DNA from: an uncultured Prevotella sp.
Lineage (GTDB): Bacteria; Bacteroidota; Bacteroidia; Bacteroidales; Bacteroidaceae
Length of the DNA stretch: 13,302 nt
Assembly (NCBI GenBank): GCA_934281565.1
Contig: CAKQXI010000055.1
Location: forward strand, 1-13,302
Direction: 5' to 3'
Of this stretch, positions 1 through 9,440 are shown piece by piece. Under the pieces are notes generated by a model. It made no database searches. It was not told where the DNA came from and saw nothing but the letters and a program-made list of their open reading frames with translations. The translations under genes and the position numbers were made by a program. The first letter of the stretch is position 1. Each line of letters begins with the position of its first letter.

Positions 1-9
1 TCGTATCAT
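1..9 (-). CDS. Possible start of batB-like VWA gene (partial, 3 codons)
   Basis: An ATG at positions 9-7 opens the codons M-I-R and runs off the window. It lies 28 bases past the batA stop. In Bacteroidota the gene after batA is normally batB, whose product usually begins with a short M-x-R-F-like stretch, so this is the expected place for it. Only three codons are visible, so the call rests on synteny and spacing. Confidence 0.35.
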
Positions 10-37
10 TAACTCTTTATAGCGTGCTTCCACACCT

Positions 38-1036
38 TTATGGTATTCTCCTAAACCAAGTGATACGGAGCAATACCTCCAGCAAGAGCACGAGCAAGGC
101 GGCAAGGGCAAAAGGCTGGTAAGCCTCATAGAGCTTGGCATAGTGCTTCACGCTCATCTTTGTCTTTTCCAGCTTGTCTATGTCCCTATATATCTTTTTC
201 AACTCGGCTGTACTTGTGGCACGGTAGAAATTGCCATCCGTCGTCTGGGCTATTTCTTTCAATGTCTGCGTGTCTATCTCCACAGGGATGTTGACATATT
301 GCACACCTCCTGCCACAGGCATAGGATAAGGGGCTACCTTGTTGGTTCCTACTCCGATGGTATATACCCTGATGCCAAAGCTCTTGGCTATCTCGGCTGC
401 TGTCATTGGCGAGATGTCTCCCCTGTTATTGCTACCGTCTGTCAAGAGTATGACGACCTTGCTCTTTGCCTTGGAATCCTTCAGTCGGCTTACGGCATTG
501 GCAAGTCCCATGCCCACTGCCGTTCCATCCTCTATGAGACCACGAGCTGCAATATCGGTACGGGTATCTTGCAAGAGCCTCAACAAACTACCATGGTCGG
601 TGGTCATCGGACACTGCGTGAATGCCTCTCCCGCAAAAATCGTCAGTCCTATATTATCATTGGGGCGACCAGATATAAACTCATGCGCCACATCCTTTGC
701 CGCCTCCATGCGATTAGGCTTCAAGTCTTCGGCTAACATAGAGGTGGAAACATCCATCGCCAACATGATGTCGATGCCCTCCACCGTCTTGTTGTCCCAA
801 GAGTTATGTGTCTGCGGACGAGCCATGGCACAAACGATGAGCACATAGCAGATGCACCGCAACAGCATAGGCAGGTGAACCAACCTCACTCGGAGACTTT
901 TCGGCGCATACTGATACTTCTTGGTATCGCTCATGCGCATCGTTGGCTCATTCTTCTTCCTGTAAATGAAATACCATAATATATAAGGTATCAGCAACAG
1001 GAGCAACAGAAAATAGCCTTTACTTGCAAATTCCAT
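38..1036 (-). CDS. batA: BatA-like von Willebrand factor A (VWA) membrane protein
   Basis: A 332-residue inner-membrane protein with a central VWA domain. It has a hydrophobic N-terminal helix (about residues 8-25), a second membrane segment (about 55-72), a VWA domain (about 87-285) and a C-terminal helix (about 308-328). The metal-binding MIDAS motif is intact: D95-V-S97-T-S99, followed later by a DGTAVG loop and LLTDGS near residue 201. This arrangement and length match BatA of the Bacteroides aerotolerance operon. VWA domains bind partner proteins through a divalent metal; here the likely partners are the upstream MoxR ATPase and the following Bat proteins. It is the fourth gene of the moxR operon, 50 bases after the previous stop, with batB probably following. 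The exact client is unknown. Recognition of the family is firm; the aerotolerance role comes from work on relatives. Confidence 0.9.
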   Translation of the reverse strand: MEFASKGYFLLLLLLIPYILWYFIYRKKNEPTMRMSDTKKYQYAPKSLRVRLVHLPMLLRCICYVLIVCAMARPQTHNSWDNKTVEGIDIMLAMDVSTSMLAEDLKPNRMEAAKDVAHEFISGRPNDNIGLTIFAGEAFTQCPMTTDHGSLLRLLQDTRTDIAARGLIEDGTAVGMGLANAVSRLKDSKAKSKVVILLTDGSNNRGDISPMTAAEIAKSFGIRVYTIGVGTNKVAPYPMPVAGGVQYVNIPVEIDTQTLKEIAQTTDGNFYRATSTAELKKIYRDIDKLEKTKMSVKHYAKLYEAYQPFALAALLVLLLEVLLRITWFRRIP

Positions 1037-1086
1037 TATCTTCGTCTAATTTTGCAAATTCTTTTATTTATCTCTATGAAACATAG

Positions 1087-2211
1087 TTATATCAGCAACA
1101 TCACGGCTCCATAAACCACATAGACCAACAATGCCACTGCCACCAAACTTGCTACCCACAGCAATGTTTTGATGAGCTTGCGTTGGCTGCGACTTTTCTT
1201 GTCCGCCTCGCTCAGCTCTGGGGCTACCCTTTCTTCCGTAGGAACCTCATTGGTCTTGGTCTGGTCTATGAAGTGGATGGCATTTACGAGATTGGCATCA
1301 TTCTCATTGATTAGTGTCTCATACTTGGCAAATTTCACGAGGTCGGCGGTACGGAAAAGCTCTTTCAACTCGTCTATCATCTTCTGGTCACCAGCCTCAC
1401 GCAAACGATCGATGATTTCACCACTCGTCATTTCCATGGCATTGAAGCCAAATCGTTTTACGATATACTCACGCAATGTATTGGTAAGACGAGTATAGTA
1501 TTCCTTTTGTGTCTCTTGGTTCTCCGAGCGCTGTTGCTTGATGACATTGATCTCGCTCAATGCCTTTTCGTGCGCCGGTACTCTTTTCACGATGCGGAAA
1601 CTGGTGATGATAGGCTTGTTCTGCTTCAATCGCAACAAGAGATAACAGATTGCGCCACAGAGCAATACCATCAACAGGCTCAACCAAAAGATACCGCTCC
1701 ATTCACTCCATAGGAATGGGTTCTGCTGAACCGTCTTAGGGGGATAGAACTGATTGGGATGAACCGTATCCACGGGTACGGTAAGAACCTTCAATGCCAA
1801 CTGGTTGCCATGATAATCCTTCCCGTCTACTTTCACGTCGAGCGCAGGGATGGCATACACTTTCTCATCAAAGGATGTAAGAATGTAATCACGGCTCACC
1901 TGTATACGGTCATCGTCAAGATCGGTGGTTTCTTCTTGACCTTGCTCCACCACCTCCACGCCAGGAGTAAGCTGCTGCGATGGCTTGAAGCTCGGCAACA
2001 CCACTTTCTGTCCTCGCTTGACACTCACCTTGAGATGCAATGTTGTCTGCGAACCTATCTGCAACTGCAAAGAATCAATCCTTTGCTCCACCACTTGGGC
2101 TACAACCGCAGATGGCGACATCAACGATGCCACAGCCAAGATGCAACCTATCATTCGGCAAGATAATATGTTTTTAATACAGCCTAACATGTTTCTAATA
2201 ATATTAAACAT
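1087..2211 (-). CDS. DUF4381/BatD-like membrane protein of the bat operon
   Basis: A 374-residue protein with a hydrophobic signal or anchor (about residues 20-39), an exported beta-rich region (about 40-171), a membrane helix (172-194), a charged helical cytoplasmic region (195-347) and a C-terminal membrane helix (348-373). The segment with YYTRLTNTLREYIVKRFG (about 238-255), followed by a small helical bundle, resembles the DUF4381-type proteins found between DUF58 and VWA genes in such operons. The exported part is reminiscent of the BatD beta-sandwich. The first ATG is nine bases after the DUF58 stop, which supports translational coupling; later Met codons at residues 8 and 20 are alternative starts that would still keep the signal helix. 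It probably links the cytoplasmic MoxR/DUF58 side to the periplasmic VWA proteins; this is inferred from topology and context. Confidence 0.75.
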   Translation of the reverse strand: MFNIIRNMLGCIKNILSCRMIGCILAVASLMSPSAVVAQVVEQRIDSLQLQIGSQTTLHLKVSVKRGQKVVLPSFKPSQQLTPGVEVVEQGQEETTDLDDDRIQVSRDYILTSFDEKVYAIPALDVKVDGKDYHGNQLALKVLTVPVDTVHPNQFYPPKTVQQNPFLWSEWSGIFWLSLLMVLLCGAICYLLLRLKQNKPIITSFRIVKRVPAHEKALSEINVIKQQRSENQETQKEYYTRLTNTLREYIVKRFGFNAMEMTSGEIIDRLREAGDQKMIDELKELFRTADLVKFAKYETLINENDANLVNAIHFIDQTKTNEVPTEERVAPELSEADKKSRSQRKLIKTLLWVASLVAVALLVYVVYGAVMLLI

Positions 2212-2220
2212 AAACCCTAT

Positions 2221-3090
2221 CTACCCTCTTTGCTTGAAAAGCATCAAGAGCGAGCGTGAGAAGTCTTCATTGGTCGCTATCGCCGTCCAATCAACCTTGC
2301 TCTTGGCAAAGACATCACGAAGATGTTCCTCACGCATCATCCAGTTCTGCGTATGTGCCAAACGGAGTTTCTTCGAGCTGGTATCGATATACATTTCATG
2401 TCCCGTCTCTGCATCACGCACTTTCAGAAGCCCTACATCGGGCAACGCCTTGGCATGAGGGTCATACACCTGTATCGCCACCACATCATGCTTCTGGTTG
2501 GCTATCTGCAACTTATGCTGATAATCCTTGTTGTCGTAGAAGTCACTGATGATGAAAGCCGTGCAATGGCGTTTCATCACACGGGTGAAATACTCCAATG
2601 CCACGCCTACATCCGTGCGTTGGCTCTGCGGATGGAAATCAAGCATCTCACGAATAATATAAAGGATATGCTTTCTTCCTTTCTTGGGAGGGATGTATTT
2701 CTCTATTCGGTCGGAGAAGAAGATGACACCTATCTTGTCGTTGTTCTGGATAGCGGAGAAAGCAAGTGTCGCGGCTATCTCGGTAGCCATATCTCGCTTC
2801 ATCTGTCGGGTCGTACCGAAATCGAGCGAACCGCTCACGTCGATCATCAACATCACCGTCAACTCTCGTTCTTCCTCAAACACCTTGACAAAAGGACGAT
2901 GAAAGCGAGCCGTCACATTCCAGTCAATGTCACGCACATCATCGCCATACTGGTATTCCCTCACCTCTGCGAACGCCATTCCTCGTCCCTTGAAAGCCGA
3001 GTGATATTGACCTGCAAAGATGTTCTGGCTCAGACCGCGAGTCTTGATCTCGATCTTGCGTACTTTCTTTAAGATATCTTGTGTATCCAA
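2221..3090 (-). CDS. DUF58 family protein with VWA-like fold
   Basis: A 289-residue soluble protein with no membrane helix or signal peptide. The DUF58 signature is clear: REYQYGDDVRDIDWNVTARF at about residues 44-63, followed by a VWA-like core with a MIDAS motif D84-V-S86-G-S88. DUF58 proteins nearly always sit next to a MoxR AAA+ ATPase and are thought to be its adaptor or partner. This gene starts 29 bases after the moxR stop and ends nine bases before the DUF4381-like gene, so it is an internal operon member. The short form without N-terminal membrane helices is the usual version in Bacteroidota bat operons. Its client protein is not known. Confidence 0.92.
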   Translation of the reverse strand: MDTQDILKKVRKIEIKTRGLSQNIFAGQYHSAFKGRGMAFAEVREYQYGDDVRDIDWNVTARFHRPFVKVFEEERELTVMLMIDVSGSLDFGTTRQMKRDMATEIAATLAFSAIQNNDKIGVIFFSDRIEKYIPPKKGRKHILYIIREMLDFHPQSQRTDVGVALEYFTRVMKRHCTAFIISDFYDNKDYQHKLQIANQKHDVVAIQVYDPHAKALPDVGLLKVRDAETGHEMYIDTSSKKLRLAHTQNWMMREEHLRDVFAKSKVDWTAIATNEDFSRSLLMLFKQRG

Positions 3091-3119
3091 CTTACTTATC
3101 TATTATCAATCATTAATGC

Positions 3120-4115
3120 TCAAGGTACTTCCACCTTATTTATAATACGACTTACGATTTCCTCGCTTGTCACATTGCTTGCCTCCGCCTCATAAGAAAG
3201 ACCGATGCGATGGCGCAGCACATCATGAGCCACGGCACGTATATCCTCTGGGATTACATAGCCACGGTGCTTGATGAACGCATAGGCACGAGCTGCCTTT
3301 GCCAACGAGATGCTGGCACGAGGACTACCACCGAAAGTAATCATGTCCTTCAAGTCACCCAATCCATAACGCTCCGGGTAACGAGTAGCAAACACGAGGT
3401 CGGCTATGTACTGCTCTATCTTCTCGTCAATGTACACCTCGTTCACGATACTGCGAGCCTTCAATATCTCATCCGCCGTGGTAACAGCTGTGACAGTAGG
3501 CAGAGCTCCTTGGATGTTCTCACGGATAATCAACTTTTCCTCCTCTATCGTAGGATAGCCAATGATCACTTTCAAGAGGAAACGGTCCACCTGCGCCTCT
3601 GGCAACTGATAGGTTCCTTCTTGCTCTATCGGGTTCTGCGTAGCCATCACCAAGAATGGGTTAGGCAACTTGAATGTATCGTCGCCAATGGTGACCTGAT
3701 GCTCCTGCATGGCTTCGAGCAATGCACTCTGCACCTTGGCTGGAGCACGGTTGATTTCATCCGCCAAGACGAAATTGGCAAAGACTGGACCTCGCTTCAC
3801 ATGGAACGACTCGTCTTTCTGTGAATAGATCTGCGTACCGATGACATCGGCAGGCAAGAGGTCTGGAGTAAATTGTATTCTGCTATAATCGGCACTAATC
3901 AATTGTGACAAGGTCTTGATGGCAAGGGTCTTCGCCAAACCGGGCACACCCTCAAGGAGAATATGTCCATCGGAAAGCAAACCTATCAAAAGACAGTCCA
4001 CGAGGTGCTTTTGACCTACGATAACCTTGTTCATACCTGTTACCAGATTGGTAACAAACTGGCTTTGTTGCTCAATTCGGATATTGAGTTCACGAATATC
4101 AATAGCTTCTGCCAT
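3120..4115 (-). CDS. moxR: MoxR-family AAA+ ATPase
   Basis: A 331-residue cytoplasmic ATPase of the MoxR type (AAA_3 plus C-terminal lid domain). Visible motifs are Walker A GVPGLAKT (residues 56-63), Walker B VLADE (116-120) followed by the INRAPAKVQSALLEAMQE stretch typical of MoxR, a sensor-1 ATQNP near residue 158, and the FGGSPRAS sensor-2 region near 263. MoxR proteins act as chaperone-like remodelling ATPases together with VWA-domain proteins, using ATP hydrolysis to mature or activate partner complexes. It is the first gene of the operon moxR-DUF58-DUF4381-batA, and a candidate promoter lies about 57 bases upstream. The start at 4115 gives the normal family N-terminus; all key residues are present, so the enzyme should be active. 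Confidence 0.95.
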   Translation of the reverse strand: MAEAIDIRELNIRIEQQSQFVTNLVTGMNKVIVGQKHLVDCLLIGLLSDGHILLEGVPGLAKTLAIKTLSQLISADYSRIQFTPDLLPADVIGTQIYSQKDESFHVKRGPVFANFVLADEINRAPAKVQSALLEAMQEHQVTIGDDTFKLPNPFLVMATQNPIEQEGTYQLPEAQVDRFLLKVIIGYPTIEEEKLIIRENIQGALPTVTAVTTADEILKARSIVNEVYIDEKIEQYIADLVFATRYPERYGLGDLKDMITFGGSPRASISLAKAARAYAFIKHRGYVIPEDIRAVAHDVLRHRIGLSYEAEASNVTSEEIVSRIINKVEVP

Positions 4116-4171
4116 AGTTCTATATCTTTATTTTTTACGTTATTATATTCTTTTTTCTTGAAATTCAAACG

Positions 4172-4203
4172 CAAAAGTAATCCTTTTCCCTCAAAAAAAC
4201 GAA
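4172..4203 (-). promoter_or_regulatory. Candidate Bacteroidota promoter for the moxR-bat operon
   Basis: On the minus strand, TACTTTTG (4179-4172) fits the -7 consensus TAnnTTTG exactly. TTCG (4203-4200), one mismatch from TTTG, lies 20 bases upstream. The predicted transcript would start near 4165, giving a leader of about 50 bases before moxR. The -33 box is imperfect, so this is the weakest of the three promoters called here. Confidence 0.55.
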
Positions 4204-4289
4204 TATCACTATCTAAATTATATTAAAAATGATACTTATTTCCTATATTTAAGAAACTTTTAAAACTGCCAAGGTCCTGCGCTACATAA

Positions 4290-4338
4290 ATATACTACAA
4301 GAGGATGCGCTTCATCCAATGTGGAAGCACATCCTCTT
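4290..4338 (-). terminator. Hairpin terminator after susD
   Basis: The arms at 4299-4312 and 4325-4338 are complementary over 14 bases with one mismatch, enclosing a 12-base loop. On the minus strand the hairpin begins 35 bases after the susD stop and is followed by a T-rich stretch (TTGTAGTATATTT). It separates the susCD operon from the moxR promoter. The tail is interrupted by purines, so termination may be partial. Confidence 0.75.
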
Positions 4339-4373
4339 TTCTTCATTCATCCTTAAAATCTAAAAGTATGCAT

Positions 4374-6161
4374 TTATTTGGTCCACCCTGGGTTTTGGGT
4401 CAATTTCGGATTGAGTGTCAGCTGGTCTATCGGCAAAGGCAACAGCCACCGACGATCCTTTTCCGTCCACTTCCTGCCTGCATCGTCAAGGCTCTTTGAG
4501 GCTGCATATTGATACAGGTACTTGCTTCTGATGCCTGTGGCAGGATTTGTATATTCCACGACGGGTCGCCCGTCCTTGCCACCAAACGTGACATTGGCTT
4601 TCTTGTACATTGCCTCTACCTCTGGGGTAATGCGCAAGCCAAACATGGTCATTGGGTTCTCCAAGAGTTTCATGGCATTCCAACGCTTCAAGTCATCCAT
4701 GCGGAAGCCCTCGCCTACCAGTTCGATGCGGCGTTCCCGGCGTATCTCATAAAGTAATTGGGAAACAGGATAACCATAGTCCAACGGATGCTGGTCTGCC
4801 ACAGGATTTACGGTCAGGTGCGCCATCTCCACACGGTCACGCAACTTGTTGATGGTCTTGTCCAATACAGCTTGGGTACACGTGCCTAACTCTGCATTTG
4901 CCTCGGCGTTCATCAACAGCACCTCGGCATAACGATAGATGAACCAATCGTACGAAGTATTCCTTGCCTGGCTTTGGCTCTCATCGGCGGAATGAAACTT
5001 CGTACAGGGATAGCCTGTTATGCCTCCGCTCGATGAACAGTCTGCCACGACATTCTGGGTCTGTACATTGTTGCGGATCAAGTATGGCTTGTGATTGTTG
5101 TCTATGAGTTGATAAAGCCGAGGGTCACGATTCTTCAACTCGTTTTCCATATTGTCATCCCCTGCATAGCCCGACCCCGTATTGTGGATGGGCGTACCGT
5201 TCTTCATCAAGAAAGACTCTATGAAATCCTTGCTCAGTCCCATGCCGTTGCCTCCTGCCTGTCTACCAGTCTCGTGGGTGAGGACTCCGTTCTGGTAATA
5301 CCTGCACAAGATTCCCTCCTTGTTGTTGGAAAGGTCTTCCTGTACGAACTGATTGGCATAATACAGTGGGTAACCATCATAAGCCTTTGTGCCTGCACCG
5401 GCATCGCTACCTTTCACAATGTCATAGTTACCACTGTTGATGATTTCATCCGTCAAGGCTACCACCCTCTTAAGCAAGGCTACCGAAGATATGCCCTCCG
5501 CATCAGCCTCATGGTGATACTTCATGTAAGTTCCATAATAAAGGCAGACACGAGCCAGTTGAGTACGAGCGGCATCCTTGTTAAGGCGTCCCTTTTCCGC
5601 CGATGACTTTTCAGGCAACCATTTGATGGCAAACTCCAAGTCCTCAATGATCTTGCCCAACACGAAGTTACGTGAGTCACGAGGCTTGTAAAGCAGCTCT
5701 TGGTCGTTGGTTTGCAAATCGGTGTCATACCAAGGCACATCACCAAACGTGCGTATCTTACCGTAGTATTCCTGTGCCCTGAAGAAGCGCACCTCGGCTA
5801 CATATTTATTGATTTCCTCCTCTTGTCCCTGTACCTTGTCATAACGCTTGAGGAAGTAGTTGCACTCTCTTACCGCTCCCCAGCTCCAGCCGCCTCCCGA
5901 GGGAGGAACGACATACTCGTTGAAAAGGTAACCGCTGTATGAGGATGTCACAAAGTTGTCACTTGTCGCATCTCCACCGGCTGTCGGACCAGTCAACATT
6001 CCATTGTAGAGATCATTGGCATACAACTTCAAGTCATTCGTTGTCCTCCAATATGTCTTGTCCGTAAAAGAGTCCAATGGGCTTAGGTCCGTATAGTCGC
6101 ATGATGCCAATGTCATGCCAACCGCCATCGCCCCTAATGTCAATATATTCTTAGCGTTCAT
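4374..6161 (-). CDS. SusD/RagB-family outer-membrane nutrient-binding lipoprotein
   Basis: A 595-residue surface lipoprotein that forms the lid of a SusC channel and captures the substrate. The signal peptide ends in the lipobox TLASC with Cys21 as the lipidation site, followed by an acidic stretch (DYTDLSPLDS) in the position of the Bacteroidota surface-export signal. The N-terminal TPR-containing SusD-like domain (about 25-250, with ECNYFLKRYDKV near residue 97) and the C-terminal RagB/SusD domain (about 300-595) are both present. The end, LLPLPIDQL followed by LTQNPGWTK, is the usual family terminus. It starts 25 bases after susC and forms a two-gene operon with it. The substrate cannot be read from the sequence: no glycan-degrading enzyme or regulator is adjacent, so peptides, host glycans or plant glycans all remain possible. 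Confidence 0.95.
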   Translation of the reverse strand: MNAKNILTLGAMAVGMTLASCDYTDLSPLDSFTDKTYWRTTNDLKLYANDLYNGMLTGPTAGGDATSDNFVTSSYSGYLFNEYVVPPSGGGWSWGAVRECNYFLKRYDKVQGQEEEINKYVAEVRFFRAQEYYGKIRTFGDVPWYDTDLQTNDQELLYKPRDSRNFVLGKIIEDLEFAIKWLPEKSSAEKGRLNKDAARTQLARVCLYYGTYMKYHHEADAEGISSVALLKRVVALTDEIINSGNYDIVKGSDAGAGTKAYDGYPLYYANQFVQEDLSNNKEGILCRYYQNGVLTHETGRQAGGNGMGLSKDFIESFLMKNGTPIHNTGSGYAGDDNMENELKNRDPRLYQLIDNNHKPYLIRNNVQTQNVVADCSSSGGITGYPCTKFHSADESQSQARNTSYDWFIYRYAEVLLMNAEANAELGTCTQAVLDKTINKLRDRVEMAHLTVNPVADQHPLDYGYPVSQLLYEIRRERRIELVGEGFRMDDLKRWNAMKLLENPMTMFGLRITPEVEAMYKKANVTFGGKDGRPVVEYTNPATGIRSKYLYQYAASKSLDDAGRKWTEKDRRWLLPLPIDQLTLNPKLTQNPGWTK

Positions 6162-6186
6162 ATTTTTCTTCTTTTTATGGTATTAC

Positions 6187-9100
6187 TTAGAATGTCAAGT
6201 TCATGCCGACGGTTACTTTCTTGTTGATGGGATACACCATGTTGCTCAAGGCTTCTGGGTCGTATGCCTTGATCAAGGAAGTAATGGTCAGGAGGTTCTC
6301 GCCTTGCACATAGAACCTCAAGCGAGAGATGCCCACTTTCGTCAACAACTTTGACGGGAGAGAATAACCTAACACGATGTTTTTCAATCTCACATAAGCG
6401 GCGTTCTGCAAGTAACGGCTGGAGACCACATGGTTGCCACCGTTCACCCCATAATGGTGCAGCTTAGGGAAATATGCGTTCTTGTTCTCTGGTGTCCAAT
6501 AGTCCAGTGATGTTGTTTGTGGCGTGGACCATTCATTGGTGAAGCCCCAGAAAGCAGAGCCTCCTCCCCAGAAATCACGCTTGCCGATGCCTTGCCAGAA
6601 CATCTCAAAGTCAAAGCCTTTCCAATCGCACCCTATCGTGACACCATAGGCATAACGAGGGGTACTGTTGCCGATGACCTTGCGGTCTCCGGGATTGTCC
6701 ACCGTATTGTCACCATAGCTGATTACATCTTGCCCTTTGTCGTTCTTGTCTCCGTTCAGGTTCTCGAACTTCACGTCACCAGCACTCCAGTGACCACCCG
6801 AGATCTGGCTCTGGTCCCAGTTCTTGGCTTCCTCGTCCGTCTGGAACAATCCGTTGGATACAAATCCCCAGATTTCATTCAGCTTCATGCCCTCATAGAA
6901 AGAGCTGAGCAAACGAGTAGGATTGGTAAACTTGGTAATGGTGGATTGATAATCTGACAAAACGCCCTTGAAGTGGTAGCCAAAGCCATTGCTCAAACGG
7001 TCATTCCACTCGATGGAAAGCTCCCAGCCACAAGTCTTCAAGTTGGCGGAATTACTTCTTGGCACACCTGTTCCGAGAACACTTGGCAAAGCCTCGCCTG
7101 CGGTAAGCATGTTCTTGGTATCACGACGATAGGTATCAAAAGATGCTTGCAAACGGTCATTGAAGAAATTGACATCGACACCTACGTTGAACTGCTTCAC
7201 TGTCTCCCATGTGAACGAACTGCTGACCAGTCCCGGAGCACCAATGGCAACAGGGCGTACATCACCCAGCAAGATGCCTGCTTTCGTATTGACACCATAG
7301 GTGGCAAGATAAGGGAAGTTGCCCCTTACCACTTGGTTGCCCAACGAACCGTACGAGAGGCGTATCTTGAAGTTGTCCCACCAACTTCTCAACGAATTCC
7401 AGAAGTTTTCCTCTGAAAGTCGCCAAGCCACGGAGGCAGAGGGGAAGAAAGCGTAACGGTCATCTTTCGGGAACTTTGACGAGCCATCCTCTCGTCCGTT
7501 CAATTCCAGCAAGTACTTGCCCTTGTAAGCATAATTGAGACGGAAGAAGAAACCGTTCACCGCCCACAGACTCTCATTGCCGTTCATATTCATGTCTCCA
7601 TAAGCAAGGTTTAGCTGCGAAAGCTCATCGCTTATCAGGTTCTTGCGCCCTGCGTAATGGTACTTGGTATGCTTGTCTTCCTGGTTATAACCAGCGAGTA
7701 TCTTGAAATCGTGATGTTTCCATAGCGTGAAGGAATATTCTGCGAAAGCATTGAACGCCTGATAATAATCGTCAGAGTTGGCAAGTGTCACACTGCTTGG
7801 GTTCGTCCAAGGATAATACTTCTCCGTTCCCGGCACAGCGGTATAGTCATAAAAGTTTCTCACTGGCTCGTCGGAACTCAAGCCATAGAAATTCCAAGTA
7901 TAGTCGGCATTGATGACCAATCCCTTGAACGGCGTAATCTTCACGGCACCTGTCAGCCATAAGTCATTTCGCCTATATTTGGCATTGCCACCTTGCTCTT
8001 GCAAGGCAACAGGATTGGTATAGTCACCTTGTCCTGCGTAGTGTCCATCCGGGTGTCTCACTGGCATCAAAGGACTTAGGTCGCTTTTCATCATGCCCGA
8101 GTATGCGCTCAATCCTGAATAGGCTGTCGAGTTCATCGCCGTTGTACCTCCCGTAGGATGCAGCTCATCGGTAAATGTATGTGACATCTTGGCTGTCACG
8201 TTCAGCCATTTGGTGACATCGGTGGATACATTGACAAGGGCATTGTATTTCTTGTACCTGTCCTTGCCCACCTTGAGGATACCGCCTTGGTCGTTCATGC
8301 CCACGGAGACATAATAAGATGTGCGCTCACTGCCTCCGCTGATGCTGGCATTGTATATCTGGGAGAAAGAGGTCTTGTAAAGCTCGTTCCACCAGTCTGT
8401 GTTTCCACAGTAACCATACTTTGCGGTGTTGTACGCCTCATCGAAGAACACAGGCTTGTCGTACGTTCCATTGAAATACTTCTCGGCATAGTCATATACC
8501 TGTTGCTTGAACTTATGACCGCTTCCTCCGTCATTCTGGTAAGCCTCGTCCATCATCTTTAGATATTGCATGGAGTTAACATTATGGAACGACAAGGCTG
8601 GTTTCTGCCAATAGCCCGAGGCATTGAAAGATACGGTAGGCTTCTCACCTCTCCTGCCTTTCTTCGTCGTTATCAAGATGACACCATACGCTGCCCTCGC
8701 ACCATAGATGGAAGATGAGGCTGCATCCTTTAGCACAGAGATGGAAGCAATGTCATCTGGATTGATCAGATTGGCATCCATCTGCACATTGTCTACCAAT
8801 ACGAGTGGACCGCCACCATTGAGGGAAGTAGTGCCTCGGATGTTGAAGTTGGAACCTGCGCCCGGTGCACCACCATTGTTCATTGTAATGTTCAAGTTAG
8901 GTATCACACCTTGGAGACCTTGCCCTATATTGGTGATAGGACGGTTTGCAAGCACTTCACCACTTACGTTCGTCACAGCACCCGACAAGTCCGCTTTCTT
9001 CTGCGTTCCATAACCTACGACAACCACCTCGTTCAGTCCCATGGCGTTCTCCGAGAGCGTAATGGTCAGGTCCTTGCCCTCCCATCTCACTTCACGGCTC

Positions 9101-9387
9101 TGAGTTCCTACATAAGATACGACAAGCGTAGCACCCTTTGTGATGTTCGTAAGCGAGAACTTACCGTCCAAGTCTGTTACCGTGGCATCTTTCGTACCTT
9201 TCACCATGACTGTCGCCCCAATGATGGGTTCGCCAGAAGCATCCTTGACAGTGCCTTTGCATTTTGTGATTTGCTGCACCACTTGGCTTATGTGAAGTGG
9301 CGGAATAGGAATGTCGGCATTGGCATTTCCTACGACTGCTACCGATGACATCAATAGCATGAGTCCGAAATTACTGTTCTTAATCAT
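6187..9387 (-). CDS. SusC/RagA-family TonB-dependent outer-membrane transporter
   Basis: A 1066-residue TonB-linked importer that works with the SusD lipoprotein encoded next. In order: a signal peptide (about residues 1-24), a carboxypeptidase-regulatory-like domain (about 43-112, with GEPIIGATVMVKGT and TDLDGKFSL), the family signature and TonB-box region LNEVVVVGYGTQKK (118-131), a plug domain (about 132-245, with NIRG and VLKDAASSSIYGARAAYGV), and a long 22-strand-type barrel ending in the aromatic residue of VTVGMNLTF. It has no N-terminal STN signalling domain, so it is not expected to signal directly to an anti-sigma factor. Length is normal for the family and no frame break is seen. 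A strong-looking promoter lies just upstream. Substrate unknown. Confidence 0.96.
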   Translation of the reverse strand: MIKNSNFGLMLLMSSVAVVGNANADIPIPPLHISQVVQQITKCKGTVKDASGEPIIGATVMVKGTKDATVTDLDGKFSLTNITKGATLVVSYVGTQSREVRWEGKDLTITLSENAMGLNEVVVVGYGTQKKADLSGAVTNVSGEVLANRPITNIGQGLQGVIPNLNITMNNGGAPGAGSNFNIRGTTSLNGGGPLVLVDNVQMDANLINPDDIASISVLKDAASSSIYGARAAYGVILITTKKGRRGEKPTVSFNASGYWQKPALSFHNVNSMQYLKMMDEAYQNDGGSGHKFKQQVYDYAEKYFNGTYDKPVFFDEAYNTAKYGYCGNTDWWNELYKTSFSQIYNASISGGSERTSYYVSVGMNDQGGILKVGKDRYKKYNALVNVSTDVTKWLNVTAKMSHTFTDELHPTGGTTAMNSTAYSGLSAYSGMMKSDLSPLMPVRHPDGHYAGQGDYTNPVALQEQGGNAKYRRNDLWLTGAVKITPFKGLVINADYTWNFYGLSSDEPVRNFYDYTAVPGTEKYYPWTNPSSVTLANSDDYYQAFNAFAEYSFTLWKHHDFKILAGYNQEDKHTKYHYAGRKNLISDELSQLNLAYGDMNMNGNESLWAVNGFFFRLNYAYKGKYLLELNGREDGSSKFPKDDRYAFFPSASVAWRLSEENFWNSLRSWWDNFKIRLSYGSLGNQVVRGNFPYLATYGVNTKAGILLGDVRPVAIGAPGLVSSSFTWETVKQFNVGVDVNFFNDRLQASFDTYRRDTKNMLTAGEALPSVLGTGVPRSNSANLKTCGWELSIEWNDRLSNGFGYHFKGVLSDYQSTITKFTNPTRLLSSFYEGMKLNEIWGFVSNGLFQTDEEAKNWDQSQISGGHWSAGDVKFENLNGDKNDKGQDVISYGDNTVDNPGDRKVIGNSTPRYAYGVTIGCDWKGFDFEMFWQGIGKRDFWGGGSAFWGFTNEWSTPQTTSLDYWTPENKNAYFPKLHHYGVNGGNHVVSSRYLQNAAYVRLKNIVLGYSLPSKLLTKVGISRLRFYVQGENLLTITSLIKAYDPEALSNMVYPINKKVTVGMNLTF

Positions 9388-9440
9388 AAAATTAGGTTTT
9401 TAATTATTTTGAGTTAATTATTCTTTTACTTTATTTTTTG

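Noticed and set aside
143..736. Plus-strand open frame of 197 codons
   Set aside because: It lies wholly opposite batA, whose family motifs are unmistakable; the plus-strand translation is Cys/His/Tyr-rich and resembles no family. A shadow frame.
1047..1059. Small palindrome AATTTTGCAAATT between the DUF4381-like gene and batA
   Set aside because: Five-base arms in an A/T-rich 50-base gap are expected by chance, and no T run or promoter boxes accompany it.
2323..3072. Plus-strand open frame of 249 codons
   Set aside because: It is opposite the DUF58 gene, with a composition typical of an antisense shadow and no promoter or family motif.
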